Shown: positions 17,791 through 25,752 of the stretch, one piece after another
How positions within the stretch are numbered: the first letter of the stretch is position 1
How the letters are laid out: the number at the start of each line of letters is the position of its first letter
Assembly: GCF_022808855.1 (NCBI RefSeq)
Contig: NZ_JAKZLF010000021.1
Coordinates: forward strand, 22,553-86,552
DNA from: Anaeromyxobacter soli
GTDB lineage: Bacteria; Myxococcota; Myxococcia; Myxococcales; Anaeromyxobacteraceae
Length of the DNA: 64,000 nucleotides
Direction: 5' to 3'
Program-made: the position numbers and the translations under genes
Notes under the pieces: model-generated
What the model was told of the DNA's origin: nothing
Databases searched by the model: none
What the model saw: the letters and a program-made list of their open reading frames with translations, nothing else

Positions 17791-18924
17791 TCAGGCGGCG
17801 GGGAGCCGCACCCAGAACCGCGAGCCGCTCGCGCCGCTCTCGACGCCGACCTCGCCGCCCATCCCCTGCACGAGGTGCTTCACGATGGCGAGGCCGAGGC
17901 CGGTGCCGCCGTGGTCGCGCGCGCGGCCCGGGTCGATGCGGTAGAAGCGCTCGAAGAGCCGCGGCAGGTGATGGCGGTCGATGCCCGGGCCGGTGTCCGT
18001 CACCGACAGCACCCACCCGTCCCCCTCGCGCTCGGCGCCGACGGTCACGCCGCCCTCCGCCGTGTACTTCACGGCGTTCTCGACGAGGTTCACGAGCACC
18101 TGCTCGAGCGCGCGCGCGTCCGCCCGCACCCGCGCCTCCTCCGGCACCTCGGCGGCGAGCCGGAGGCCCTTCCCGCGCGCGGCCGCCGCGACGAGGTCCA
18201 CGGCCTGCGCCGTCACGTGCGCCGCGTCGACGGGCGCGAGCTCGAACGACCACTGCCGCGACTCGATGCGCGAGAGGTCGAGCAGGTCCTGGGTGAGCCG
18301 CGACAGCCGCTCCGCGTGCCGCGCCACGATGCCCACGAACTCGCGCGCGGCGGCGGGATCCTCGAGCGCGCCGGCGAGCAGCGTCTCCGCCGCGGCGCGG
18401 ATGGCCGCCACCGGGGTGCGGAGCTCGTGGCTCGCGTTCGCCACGAAGTCGCGCCGGGTCGCGGCCGCGCGCTTCGCCTCGGTGACGTCGCGGAGCAGGA
18501 GGAGCACCTCGCCGCGGAGGAGCGGCGCGAGGTGGACGAGCCAGGTGCGGCGGCCGAGCTGCAGCTCGAGCTTGCGCGCGGTGCCCTCGAGGGCGCGCTT
18601 CACCGCCTCGGACAGCTCCGCGCTCCGCGTGATCTCGAGCGGCGTGAGCCCGGCGGCGCGCCCGCTCGCGGCGAGCGTGTCGAAGGCGGCGTTGGAGACG
18701 CGCACCCAGCCGTCGCGCGACACGAGCGCGGCGGCGTCGGGGAGCGCCGCGAGGAGCTCCTGCTCGGTCGCGTCCGGGTGGAGCGCACCGCCCCGGCGCG
18801 GCGCGCGCGCGGCGAGGAGCTCCGCGAGCTCGCGCACGTCGCGGCCCAGATCCGCCGGCGGCCCCCCCGCGAGCTCGGCGCGCAGCGCGCGGATGGCGGC
18901 GTTCAGGGGGGTGCGGCCGAGCAC
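17791..18924 (-). CDS. phoR: Phosphate-sensing histidine kinase PhoR (no membrane segment)
   Basis: A 377-residue kinase. A PAS-like domain (~residues 50-150; ATEQELLAALPDAAALVSRD) is followed by HisKA with the phosphoacceptor H166 in ASHELRTP. The ATPase boxes are N (NLVENAVKYT), G1 (DTGPGID), F (FERFYRIDPGRARDHGG) and G2 (GTGLGLAIVKHL). These blocks are those of PhoR. Usual PhoR proteins have one or two N-terminal helices; here the first 50 residues are Arg/Ala-rich with no hydrophobic stretch. Start GTG 18924, three bases after phoB. Confidence 0.9.
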   Translation of the reverse strand: MLGRTPLNAAIRALRAELAGGPPADLGRDVRELAELLAARAPRRGGALHPDATEQELLAALPDAAALVSRDGWVRVSNAAFDTLAASGRAAGLTPLEITRSAELSEAVKRALEGTARKLELQLGRRTWLVHLAPLLRGEVLLLLRDVTEAKRAAATRRDFVANASHELRTPVAAIRAAAETLLAGALEDPAAAREFVGIVARHAERLSRLTQDLLDLSRIESRQWSFELAPVDAAHVTAQAVDLVAAAARGKGLRLAAEVPEEARVRADARALEQVLVNLVENAVKYTAEGGVTVGAEREGDGWVLSVTDTGPGIDRHHLPRLFERFYRIDPGRARDHGGTGLGLAIVKHLVQGMGGEVGVESGASGSRFWVRLPAA

Positions 18925-18927
18925 GCG

Positions 18928-19623
18928 CTAGCCTTTCTCGTCGGGGTCGATCAGCCGGTAGCCGATCCCCCTCACCGTCTCCAGCAGATCCCTGCCCGAT
19001 CCCAGCTTCTCGCGCAGCCGCTTCACGTGCGTGTCGACGGTGCGCGTCTCGACCTCCGACGACATCTCCCAGACGTCCTCGAGGAGCTGCTCGCGCGACT
19101 GGACGCGGCCGAGCCGCGCCATGAACGTCGTGAGGAGCCTGAACTCGAGGGGCGTGAGCTGCACCTCCGCGCCGTCCACGAAGGCGCGGTGCGCGTCCAC
19201 GTCCACGCGGATGGGCCCGACCGACTCGGGAGGCCGCTCCGCCGAGCGCCCCCCGCCGGCGCGGCGCGCGACGGCCTTGAGGCGCAGCACGAGCTCGCGC
19301 ACGCTGAACGGCTTCGTCACGTAGTCGTCGGCGCCGACCTCGAAGCCGACCACGCGGTCGAGCTCGTCCCCCTTGGCCGTGAGCATCACCACCGGGACGT
19401 GCCGCGTGCGGGGGTCCGCCTTGATCTGCCGGCACACCTCGGTACCCGACACGTCGGGCAACATGAGGTCGAGGAGGACGATGTCCGGAACCCTGCGCCT
19501 GAGCTGGATCAGCGCCTGCTCGCCCGTGGTGGCGAGGAGGGTCTCGAACCCGGCGGCTCGCAGGTTGAAGTCCAGGAGCGAGAGGAGATCCCGCTCGTCG
19601 TCGACCAGAAGTACGGACGTCAC
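18928..19623 (-). CDS. phoB: Response regulator PhoB
   Basis: A 231-residue OmpR-family regulator. The receiver domain has acidic pocket DDE (8-10), phosphoacceptor D52 in LLDLMLPD, and MLTAKGDE. The winged-helix DNA-binding domain follows, with LTPLEFRLLTTFMARLGRVQSREQLLEDVW and the VDTHVKRLREKLG recognition region. It would bind the 11-bp repeats found here in front of phoB, the porin and pstC. Start GTG 19623 follows the -10 element by only 7 bases and has no Shine-Dalgarno, so the mRNA is probably leaderless. Confidence 0.94.
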   Translation of the reverse strand: MTSVLLVDDERDLLSLLDFNLRAAGFETLLATTGEQALIQLRRRVPDIVLLDLMLPDVSGTEVCRQIKADPRTRHVPVVMLTAKGDELDRVVGFEVGADDYVTKPFSVRELVLRLKAVARRAGGGRSAERPPESVGPIRVDVDAHRAFVDGAEVQLTPLEFRLLTTFMARLGRVQSREQLLEDVWEMSSEVETRTVDTHVKRLREKLGSGRDLLETVRGIGYRLIDPDEKG

Positions 19624-19630
19624 GGGACGA

Positions 19631-19687
19631 GCTTAACGCACGCTGCTGTGACAGGCTGATGACCGCCATGCGACGGAACGGTGAACG
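19631..19687 (-). promoter_or_regulatory. Candidate Pho-box promoter of phoBR
   Basis: Four units at 11-bp steps on the minus strand: CGTTCAC (19687-19681), CCGTCGC (19676-19670), CGGTCAT (19665-19659) and CTGTCAC (19654-19648). The last two form a textbook 7-4-7 Pho box. Eleven bases downstream is TTAAGC (19636-19631), a plausible -10, and 7 bases later the phoB GTG. Autoregulation of phoB is the natural reading. Confidence 0.7.
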
Positions 19688-19739
19688 GCCCAGGGCGGGT
19701 CCCCGCGCGGGGCGCGGCTCGCGGTACGATGGCGCGCGC

Positions 19740-20834
19740 ATGCGACGCCTCGCGCTCTCCGCCTCGCTCGCGCTCGCGCTCGGCTGCGCGTCCGCCCCCG
19801 TCGCGGAGCCCGCGACGCTCACGCCGAACGGTGCGATGCTCCGCGGCGCGGAGCTCGCGCGCGCGCGGTGCCTCCTCGTCGCGCCGTTCGAGAACGCCTC
19901 CGACGTCGCGCTCGCCGCGGAAGCCGCCACCTCGGCGCTCCTCTCCGGGGTCGATCCCTCGCGGGCGCGCGTGTTCCCCATCCCCGAGCTGCGCGCGGTC
20001 TTCCGCGACACTCCGCTCGAGCTGCCCGCCGGGATCGCCCCGAGCCTCGCGCTCGAGCTCGCGGAGCTCGTGGGCGCCGACGCGGCGGTGTACGGCACCG
20101 TCGAGGGCGGGGGAAAGGGCGAGGACGCCCCCCTGCTCGTGTCGGTGCGCGTCGCCGTCACCGGAGCGCACCGCCTGCTGTTCGCGCGGAACGCGGTGGT
20201 CCACGCCGCGCCCGGCGAGTCGCCGGAGGAGGCCGTCCGGCGCACGGTGGACGAGCTCGCCCGCCCGATGCTCGCCAGGATCGGCGACCCCGGCCGCAAG
20301 CAGTGCTTCGATCCGGCGCGCACGCAGGCGCTCCGGCGCTTCGCCCTCGCGGAGCCGCGCCAGGGCGCCCGGCCCGACCCGCAGCCCGCGGTGGTGCCGG
20401 CGGTCGCGGAGGCGAAGGCGCCCGCGCCCGCCGCGCCGGCCTCCGAGGTGCAGCCGCGGACGCCGCGCCAGGCGGAGTGGGCCCGGAGGCTCGCGGCCGG
20501 CGAGCGGGTGGTCGTCGAGGACGTCGCGTTCTCCGGCCGCACGGCCGAGCTGCTCCGCGACGGCGGCCTCGCCGACCTCGCGATCGCGCTCGGCGCCTCG
20601 CCGGGCGTCCCGGTCCGCGTCGAGGCGTTCGTGGACGCGACCGACGATCGCGCCGGCGACGTGGAGCTCTCGAGCGCGATGGCGCGCGCGGCGGGCGAGC
20701 GGCTCCTGCAGCTCGGCCTCTCCCGCGCGCGGGTGAGCTGGGTCGGACGAGGCGGCGAGAGCCCGCTCCTCCCCAACTTCACGGCGCGCGGCCGCGCCGC
20801 CAACCGCCGCGTCGAGGTGGCCGCGGGGCGCTAG
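19740..20834 (+). CDS. Lipoprotein with C-terminal OmpA-like domain
   Basis: A 364-residue lipoprotein with a short signal peptide and lipobox LALGC. Residues ~35-200 (RCLLVAPFENASD..., VGADAAVYGTVEG) resemble the alpha/beta domain of lipoproteins such as GNA1162 or LpoB. An Ala/Pro linker with QTP-type residues follows. The last ~120 residues form an OmpA-like peptidoglycan-binding fold (VRVEAFVDATDD..., SSAMARAAGERLLQLGL, GRAANRRVEV). The likely role is envelope anchoring. It is divergent from phoB, about 115 bp away. ATG 19740 is chosen because the signal peptide starts there. Confidence 0.7.
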   Translation: MRRLALSASLALALGCASAPVAEPATLTPNGAMLRGAELARARCLLVAPFENASDVALAAEAATSALLSGVDPSRARVFPIPELRAVFRDTPLELPAGIAPSLALELAELVGADAAVYGTVEGGGKGEDAPLLVSVRVAVTGAHRLLFARNAVVHAAPGESPEEAVRRTVDELARPMLARIGDPGRKQCFDPARTQALRRFALAEPRQGARPDPQPAVVPAVAEAKAPAPAAPASEVQPRTPRQAEWARRLAAGERVVVEDVAFSGRTAELLRDGGLADLAIALGASPGVPVRVEAFVDATDDRAGDVELSSAMARAAGERLLQLGLSRARVSWVGRGGESPLLPNFTARGRAANRRVEVAAGR

Positions 20835-20888
20835 GCTCCCGCCCGCTTGACACGGCGCCCCGGCGCCGGGATTGAACGGACACCGCGC

Positions 20889-21857
20889 GTGCGCCTGCGA
20901 TCCAGAGGACGGCCGACCGAGGGCCCGCCCACCCCGCCGCCGCCCGGCGTCCACGCCCCGTCACGCGCCGCGCTCGGCGCGGGGGCGCCCTCCGGGCTCG
21001 CGCGCGCGGCCTGGCTCGCGGCCGCGTTCGGGATGACGGTCTGCGTCGGCTTCGCCGACTACCTCACCGGCACGGACGTCTCGCTCATCCTGCTCTACCT
21101 CGCGCCGATCGGCTTCAGCACCTGGTTCGTCACGCTGCGGGGCGGGGTCGCGCTCTCGATCGGCGGCGCCGTGGTCGCCACCGCCGCCGACACGCTGTAC
21201 CGGCTCGAGTCGGGCGGGCGCGCGCTGCCGGTGGCGGTGCTCGGCTGGAACGGCGTCATCCAGCTCGGCACCTCGCTCGCGCTCGTCCTCGTCCTGAACG
21301 CGCTCCGGGTCCGGCTCGAGGCGGAGGAGCTCCTCGCCCGCACCGACACGCTCACGCACATCCCCAACCGGCGCGCCTTCATCGAGGCCGCCACGCTGGA
21401 GCTGGAGCGCGCGCGGCGGCACCGCCGGCCGCTCACGTTCGCCTACGTGGACTGCGACGACTTCAAGGACGTGAACGACCGGCTCGGCCACGCGGAGGGC
21501 GACGCGCTGCTCGCCGTCGTCGGGCGGACGCTCCGGTCGGCGACCCGCGCCATCGACTCGGTCGCGCGCCTGGGAGGCGACGAGTTCGGGCTCCTGCTCC
21601 CGGAGACCGACGAGCCGATGGCGGAGGCGCTCCTCGCGCGGCTCCAGGGGACGCTGCGGGAGACGATGGACCGGCACGGCTGGGCGGTGCGCTTCAGCGT
21701 CGGGGCGGCGGTGTTCCGAAAGCCCGCCGTCTCGGTGGACGAGATGATGGCGCGCGCGGACGAGCTCATGTACGCGGCGAAGCGCACGGCCAAGGGGTCG
21801 GTCAGGCTCGGCGTGTTCGACGGCGGCGCGCGCGCCAGCGCGGCCCGGCCGAGGTAA
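20889..21857 (+). CDS. Diguanylate cyclase with membrane N-terminus
   Basis: Makes cyclic di-GMP from two GTP. About four hydrophobic segments (roughly residues 35-150) precede a GGDEF domain with LTHIPNRRAF, DCDDFKDVND and the intact catalytic motif LGGDEF. An RxxD inhibitory site (RAID) lies five residues before GGDEF, so product feedback is expected. I use GTG 20889. The frame is open to TTG 20847, but those codons are atypical (ACA, ATT, AGA), and the TTG is part of a TTGACA that looks like a -35. The input signal is unknown. Confidence 0.85.
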   Translation: MRLRSRGRPTEGPPTPPPPGVHAPSRAALGAGAPSGLARAAWLAAAFGMTVCVGFADYLTGTDVSLILLYLAPIGFSTWFVTLRGGVALSIGGAVVATAADTLYRLESGGRALPVAVLGWNGVIQLGTSLALVLVLNALRVRLEAEELLARTDTLTHIPNRRAFIEAATLELERARRHRRPLTFAYVDCDDFKDVNDRLGHAEGDALLAVVGRTLRSATRAIDSVARLGGDEFGLLLPETDEPMAEALLARLQGTLRETMDRHGWAVRFSVGAAVFRKPAVSVDEMMARADELMYAAKRTAKGSVRLGVFDGGARASAARPR

Positions 21858-21866
21858 AAGACGGCG

Positions 21867-23018
21867 ATGCGCTTCTTCGCGACGTGCGCGAAGGGTACCG
21901 AGGGTGCCCTCCGCCGAGAGCTGTCCGCGCTCCGCCTCCCCGCCGTGCGCGGCGACCGCGGCGGCGTCTCCTTCGAGGGCCCGCTCGAGGCCGGCATGAA
22001 GGCCTGCCTGCACGCGCGCACGGCGATGCGCGTGCTCCTCGAGCTCGCGCGGTTCCCCGCCCCGTCGCCGGAGGCGCTCTACGAGGGCGCGCGCCAGGTG
22101 GCCTGGGGCGAGTGGCTCACGCTCCGGACCACCCTCGCGGTCGAGGCGACGGTCACCTCCTCCGCCATCACGCACTCGGGGTACGCTGCGCTCAAGGTGA
22201 AGGACGCGGCGGTGGACGTGCTCCGCGAGGCGCTCGGCGCGCGCCCCGACGTCGATGCCAAGGATCCCGACGTCCGCATCGTCCTCCACCTCGCCCGCGA
22301 CGAGGCGGCCCTCTCGCTCGACCTCGCCGGCGAGCCGCTCCACCGCCGCGGCTACCGCGGCGGCGCGGCCACCCTGGCGCCGCTCAAGGAGACCCTCGCC
22401 GCCGCGATCCTGCTCCTCGGCGGCGTGGACCCCGAGGCGCCTTTCGTGGATCCGATGGCCGGCTCCGGAACGCTCGCGATCGAGCACGCGCTCCGCGCCC
22501 GCCACGTCGCGCCCGGCCTCGGCCGCGCGTTCGGCTTCCAGCGCTGGCCGATGTACCGCGGCGCCCCCCAGTCCGCCTGGGACCGCATGAAGGTCGAGGC
22601 GCGCGAGGCGATCCTCCCGCGCGCGCCCGCGCCGGTGCTCGCCCGCGATCTCCACACCAAGGCCATCGACGCCCTCCACCGCAACGCCGCCGCCGCCGGG
22701 GTGGCCGCGGACGTGACCATCGAGCGCGGCGACGCGCGCGAGCTCCAGCCCATCGCGGCGCGCGGCTTCCTCGTCACGAACCCGCCCTACGGCGAGCGGC
22801 TCATGTCGGGCGAGGAGGACCCGCGCGTGCAGCAGAAGAAGCTCGGAGGCTTCTACCGCGGCCTCGCCGAGATGCTCGCCCGCCACTCCGGGTGGACCGC
22901 CGTCGTGCTCTCGGGGAACCCGCTCCTCGAGCGTGCGATCGCGCTCCGGCCCGAGGTGGATCACCGGCTCTGGAACGGCCCGCTCGAGGCGCACCTGCTG
23001 AAGTACCGCATCCCGTGA
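21867..23018 (+). CDS. THUMP-domain class I 23S rRNA methyltransferase (RlmL-like)
   Basis: A 383-residue protein: N-terminal ferredoxin-like plus THUMP RNA-binding region (~residues 1-155; KGTEGALRRELSAL, then KVKDAAVDVLRE), then a Rossmann methyltransferase with DPMAGSGTLAIEHAL and NPPYGERL. This matches the guanine-N2 methyltransferase half of RlmL (m2G2445). A shorter relative sits at 6060. The start is ATG 21867 with no Shine-Dalgarno; TAAAAG lies 6 nt upstream. The stop overlaps a possible upstream start of the next gene. Confidence 0.88.
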   Translation: MRFFATCAKGTEGALRRELSALRLPAVRGDRGGVSFEGPLEAGMKACLHARTAMRVLLELARFPAPSPEALYEGARQVAWGEWLTLRTTLAVEATVTSSAITHSGYAALKVKDAAVDVLREALGARPDVDAKDPDVRIVLHLARDEAALSLDLAGEPLHRRGYRGGAATLAPLKETLAAAILLLGGVDPEAPFVDPMAGSGTLAIEHALRARHVAPGLGRAFGFQRWPMYRGAPQSAWDRMKVEAREAILPRAPAPVLARDLHTKAIDALHRNAAAAGVAADVTIERGDARELQPIAARGFLVTNPPYGERLMSGEEDPRVQQKKLGGFYRGLAEMLARHSGWTAVVLSGNPLLERAIALRPEVDHRLWNGPLEAHLLKYRIP

Positions 23019-23140
23019 GCCGGCCGCGGGCGAGTGACGAGGACGTCGGGCCGGACCCCGCGCCGGGACGACCGGCCTCGGACCCGACCGCGACCAGACT
23101 CTCCGTTGCAGCGCCCGCGGCGCTCGCCTACGGTTCGGCC

Positions 23141-23713
23141 GTGCGCCCGCTCCTCACCGTCCTCCTCGCGATGGCGCTCACGGCCTCCCCCGCGCGCGCC
23201 GCCGAGGCGCCCCGCGCCACGCCGGGCCGCGCGGCCCCGAAGGCGGCCTCTCCCGCCGGTGGAAAGGAGTCGGTCGAGCGCCGCCGGGAGGCGATCGCGC
23301 GTGAGCTCATCCGGCTCGGCGGCGAGCTGCAGCGCGCCATCGAGGCGGGCGACGTCGGGGCCGTCGTGGCGCGCGTCCCGCCGGACGGGCTGCGCTGCGG
23401 CGACCGCGTCGTGCCGCGCGAGCGGGTCGAGCAGGATCTCCGCGCGGAGGGGAGCTGGCTGCACGGCGTCTTCTTCGGCGGACCCGGCCACGTCCCCTTC
23501 CCCGGGATGGCCCGCTCGCTGCGCGCCTTCTTCCGCGAGGCGCGCGAGGTGGCGGTGCTCGTCGCGTTCCGCGCGGACGCCCGCGCGGGGCCGGCCGGCC
23601 TGCCCTGCATCGACTACCGAGCGCCCGGCCTCGGGACGCCCGGGGCGCCGCTCTGCTTCGTGCGGCGCGACGGCCGCTGGTGGTTCACCGAGAGCCTGTA
23701 CCCGTGCCGGTGA
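23141..23713 (+). CDS. Secreted protein of unknown function
   Basis: A 190-residue protein from GTG 23141 with a clean signal peptide (LLTVLLAMALTASPARA). The mature part has a helix (ERRREAIARELIRLGGELQRAIEAGD) and then a compact domain with four Cys (LRCGD, LPCID, LCFVRR, YPCR) that may form two disulfides. It ends in WWFTESLYPCR. I do not recognise the family. The frame is open further upstream, but that part has no signal peptide. It may be co-transcribed with the methyltransferase 120 bp before it. Confidence 0.6.
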   Translation: MRPLLTVLLAMALTASPARAAEAPRATPGRAAPKAASPAGGKESVERRREAIARELIRLGGELQRAIEAGDVGAVVARVPPDGLRCGDRVVPRERVEQDLRAEGSWLHGVFFGGPGHVPFPGMARSLRAFFREAREVAVLVAFRADARAGPAGLPCIDYRAPGLGTPGAPLCFVRRDGRWWFTESLYPCR

Positions 23714-23718
23714 GGATG

Positions 23719-23739
23719 CGGGGCGCGGACGGCGCCCCG
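23719..23739. terminator. Candidate bidirectional hairpin terminator
   Basis: Arms CGGGGCGC (23719-23726) and GCGCCCCG (23732-23739) are perfectly complementary around a 5-base loop. It sits in the 33-bp gap between two convergent genes, where a shared terminator is expected. No T tract is present. Confidence 0.45.
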
Positions 23740-23746
23740 CCGCGGG

Positions 23747-25075
23747 TCACGACGTCCCCAGCTCGCCGAGCAGCTTCTTCGCCTTCCGGAGATAGCCGCG
23801 CGGCCTCGACGCCTCGGGCATCGCCTCGCCGTCGCTCATGGCGCGCTCGAGCGTCGCGCGCGCGCCGGGGCGATCGCCGAGCTTCGCCTGCGCCTCCGCG
23901 CGGAGCACCAGCACCCGGATCCGGCGCGGTCCCTCCGCGAGCGCGAGCGCGCGGTCGGCGGCGCCGAGCGCGTCGGCCGGCCGCCCGAGGGCGAGGTAGA
24001 GGACACCGAGGTTCGTGGGGGGCACGTACTCGCCGGGCAGCTCGCGCTCGGACGCGAGGAGCGCCGGGAGCATGCGCTCCGGCTCGCCGATGCGCAGCGC
24101 CGCCTGGAGCCGCTGCCCGTCGAAGGCGGAGCGCGCGAGCGGGGTCGGCGCGCGGCGGGCCTCCCCGTCCAGGAACGCGAGCCAGCGGCGCGCGAGCGCC
24201 TTCGCCCCGGCCGCGTCCCCCGCCTCGGCCCGCGCCGAGGAGAGGACGTCGTACAGCCAGGAGCGGTCGTCCGCGAGGACCCCGCGCGCGTCCAGCGCAC
24301 GCCGCGCGCCGGGCTCGAGCGCGGCGACCTCCGCCGCGCGCGCCTTGGCGTCCTCGAGCTCGAGCGCGCACGAGAGCCCCTGGGCGGCGACGCGCGCCGC
24401 GCTCGCGCCGCGGAGGCCGGGCAGGACCTCGCCCGCCGCGCGCGCGCAGCCGGCGGGGTCGCCCGCCATCGAGAGCGCCTGGACCGCGGCCTCGGAGGCG
24501 CGCTCCCGCGCCGGGAAGCTCTTGCCGCCCGCCGCGAGCGCCTCGTGGTAGGCCACCGCGGCCTCCGCGTGCCTCCGCGCGCCGAGGAGCCGGTCCGCGC
24601 GCGCGAGCGCCTCCTCCGCGCGCGACACCTCGCCGGCCCGGAGCTGGCGCTCACCGTCGAGCGCGATCCGCTCGATCTGCTCGGCCGTCGCGGTCCCGGC
24701 CCAGCGGACGATCACCCGCTCGTCCTCCGGGTTCACGACGAGGATGCTCGGCCACGCGTCGATCGGGAACTTGCCGACGAAGGCCGCGTTCCTGGGCTTC
24801 TCCGTGTCGATGTCGAGCCAGACGAACCGTCCGGCGAGCTTCTGGAGCCGCTTGTCCGGGAGGACGTAGGCCCGCATGAAGCGGCAGGTGGGTCACCAGG
24901 GGGCCCAGACGTCCACGACGAGCGGCACGCCGCGCGAGCGCGCCTCGGCGCGCGCGCGGTCGTAGTCGTCCGCGATGGACCGGCCCCGCGCGGTGCCGGG
25001 CGCCGCGACCGCGCGGACCGGCCCGACGAGGGCGAGCGCTGCGGCGAGGACGGCGACGGAGGCGGGGAGTCGCAT
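23747..25075 (-). CDS. Thioredoxin-like TPR protein with in-frame TGA at the active site (probable selenoprotein)
   Basis: Read through the TGA at 24895-24893, this is one 442-residue protein. It has a signal peptide (ASVAVLAAALALVGPVRAVA), a thioredoxin-like domain (~residues 35-135; VPLVVDVWAPW-[TGA]-PTCRFM, then LDIDTEKPRNAAFVGKFPIDAWPSILVVNP) and a long TPR-like helical region to the end. Codon 61 is TGA where thioredoxins have the first Cys of CxxC; Cys64 is present. The frame on both sides is identical, and 382 clean codons follow. Selenocysteine insertion is therefore likely, giving UPTC. The alternatives are a nonsense mutation or a sequencing error. Conventional annotation would start at ATG 24877 and lose the active site. 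Confidence 0.75.
24847..24885 (-). promoter_or_regulatory. Candidate bacterial SECIS hairpin
   Basis: Starting 8 nt after the in-frame TGA, the minus strand can fold. The outer arms GCCGCTT (24885-24879) and AAGCGGC (24853-24847) are perfect. An inner CGGG/CCCG stem caps in a 10-base loop (24870-24861), with a small internal loop between stems. The apical loop begins about 23 nt after TGA, inside the window described for bacterial SECIS elements. Random GC-rich hairpins are common here, so this alone is weak. Confidence 0.4.
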
Positions 25076-25143
25076 GCCCGGAGCATAGCGTCCGGGCTCC
25101 CCGCGCGACAGCGGAAGCTCACGACCGGCGCTCGCGAGCGCCG

Positions 25144-25665
25144 TCAGGCGCCACCGGTCCGGGTCTCGCGCGGCGGCGCCTCGGCGAGCCGCACCGGCCC
25201 GTCGCCGCGCTTCAGCGAGAGCGCGAGCGTGAAGCGCGCGACCGGCTCCTCACCGTACTTGTCCGGCACGAGCGCCGTGATCCCGACGGGCAAGGTCACG
25301 CGCTCGCCGGTCTCGTGCGTCTTGCGCACCGCCGCGGCGACGCGCGCGCCGTCGGCGCAGCGGAAGAGGACGTCGCCGTCGGCGCGCTTCAGGAACTCTC
25401 CCTTCACGTCGGCGAAGACGAGCTTCACGCCGCGGAACTTCCCGACGGTGGTGAGCCGCGCGGCGTGCAGCCCGCCGGCCAGGTCGGCGCCCGCGCACAG
25501 CGCGCCGAAGTACATGGAGCCGAGGTGGTTCCGCGTGCGCCAGCCGAGGGGGATCTCGATCTCGCAGACCTCCTCGTCGAGCCGCATCACCCGGGGCCCG
25601 ACGAAGAGGAGCACCGGGATCCTGAGGGACAGCAGGCGTACGAGCGCGGTTTCCTTGAGCAGCAT
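25144..25665 (-). CDS. DUF4442 hotdog-fold protein
   Basis: A 173-residue protein with the DUF4442 pattern: a hydrophobic start (VRLLSLRIPVLLFVGPRVMRLDEE), then RTRNHLGSMYFGALCAGADLAGGL and a beta-rich C-terminal half. This family has the hotdog fold of PaaI-type thioesterases and may act on acyl-CoA or acyl carrier protein, but no activity is established. ATG 25665 has GGGGAG just upstream; an ATG at 25698 has none. It lies 68 bp before the thioredoxin gene on the same strand. Confidence 0.75.
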   Translation of the reverse strand: MLLKETALVRLLSLRIPVLLFVGPRVMRLDEEVCEIEIPLGWRTRNHLGSMYFGALCAGADLAGGLHAARLTTVGKFRGVKLVFADVKGEFLKRADGDVLFRCADGARVAAAVRKTHETGERVTLPVGITALVPDKYGEEPVARFTLALSLKRGDGPVRLAEAPPRETRTGGA

Positions 25666-25752
25666 GAGGCTCCCCGTCGAGGTTGAGGCACGAATCATAG
25701 GGGGGAGCCCGAGACGCGGGCGTCGCCCGGGCGGGGCGCTTAAGAGAAGCGC

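Noticed and set aside
17048..20803. 1251-codon minus-strand open frame over the porin, phoR, phoB and the OmpA-like gene
   Set aside because: It runs through recognisable genes in another frame or strand, and its protein is Arg/Ala/Pro low complexity with no domain.
20847..20888. TTG 20847 as start of the diguanylate cyclase
   Set aside because: The TTG is part of a TTGACA that looks like a -35, and the following codons (ACA, ATT, GAA, ACA) are atypical; GTG 20889 preferred, though not proven.
23747..24877. Thioredoxin/TPR gene starting at ATG 24877
   Set aside because: This would drop the signal peptide, the first beta strand and the whole active site, leaving half a thioredoxin fold; the read-through model is simpler.
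24893..25075. Pseudogene explanation for the thioredoxin TGA
   Set aside because: No other stop, frameshift or codon decay is seen in 440 codons, and the TGA falls precisely on the redox Cys. It cannot be fully excluded without homologs.
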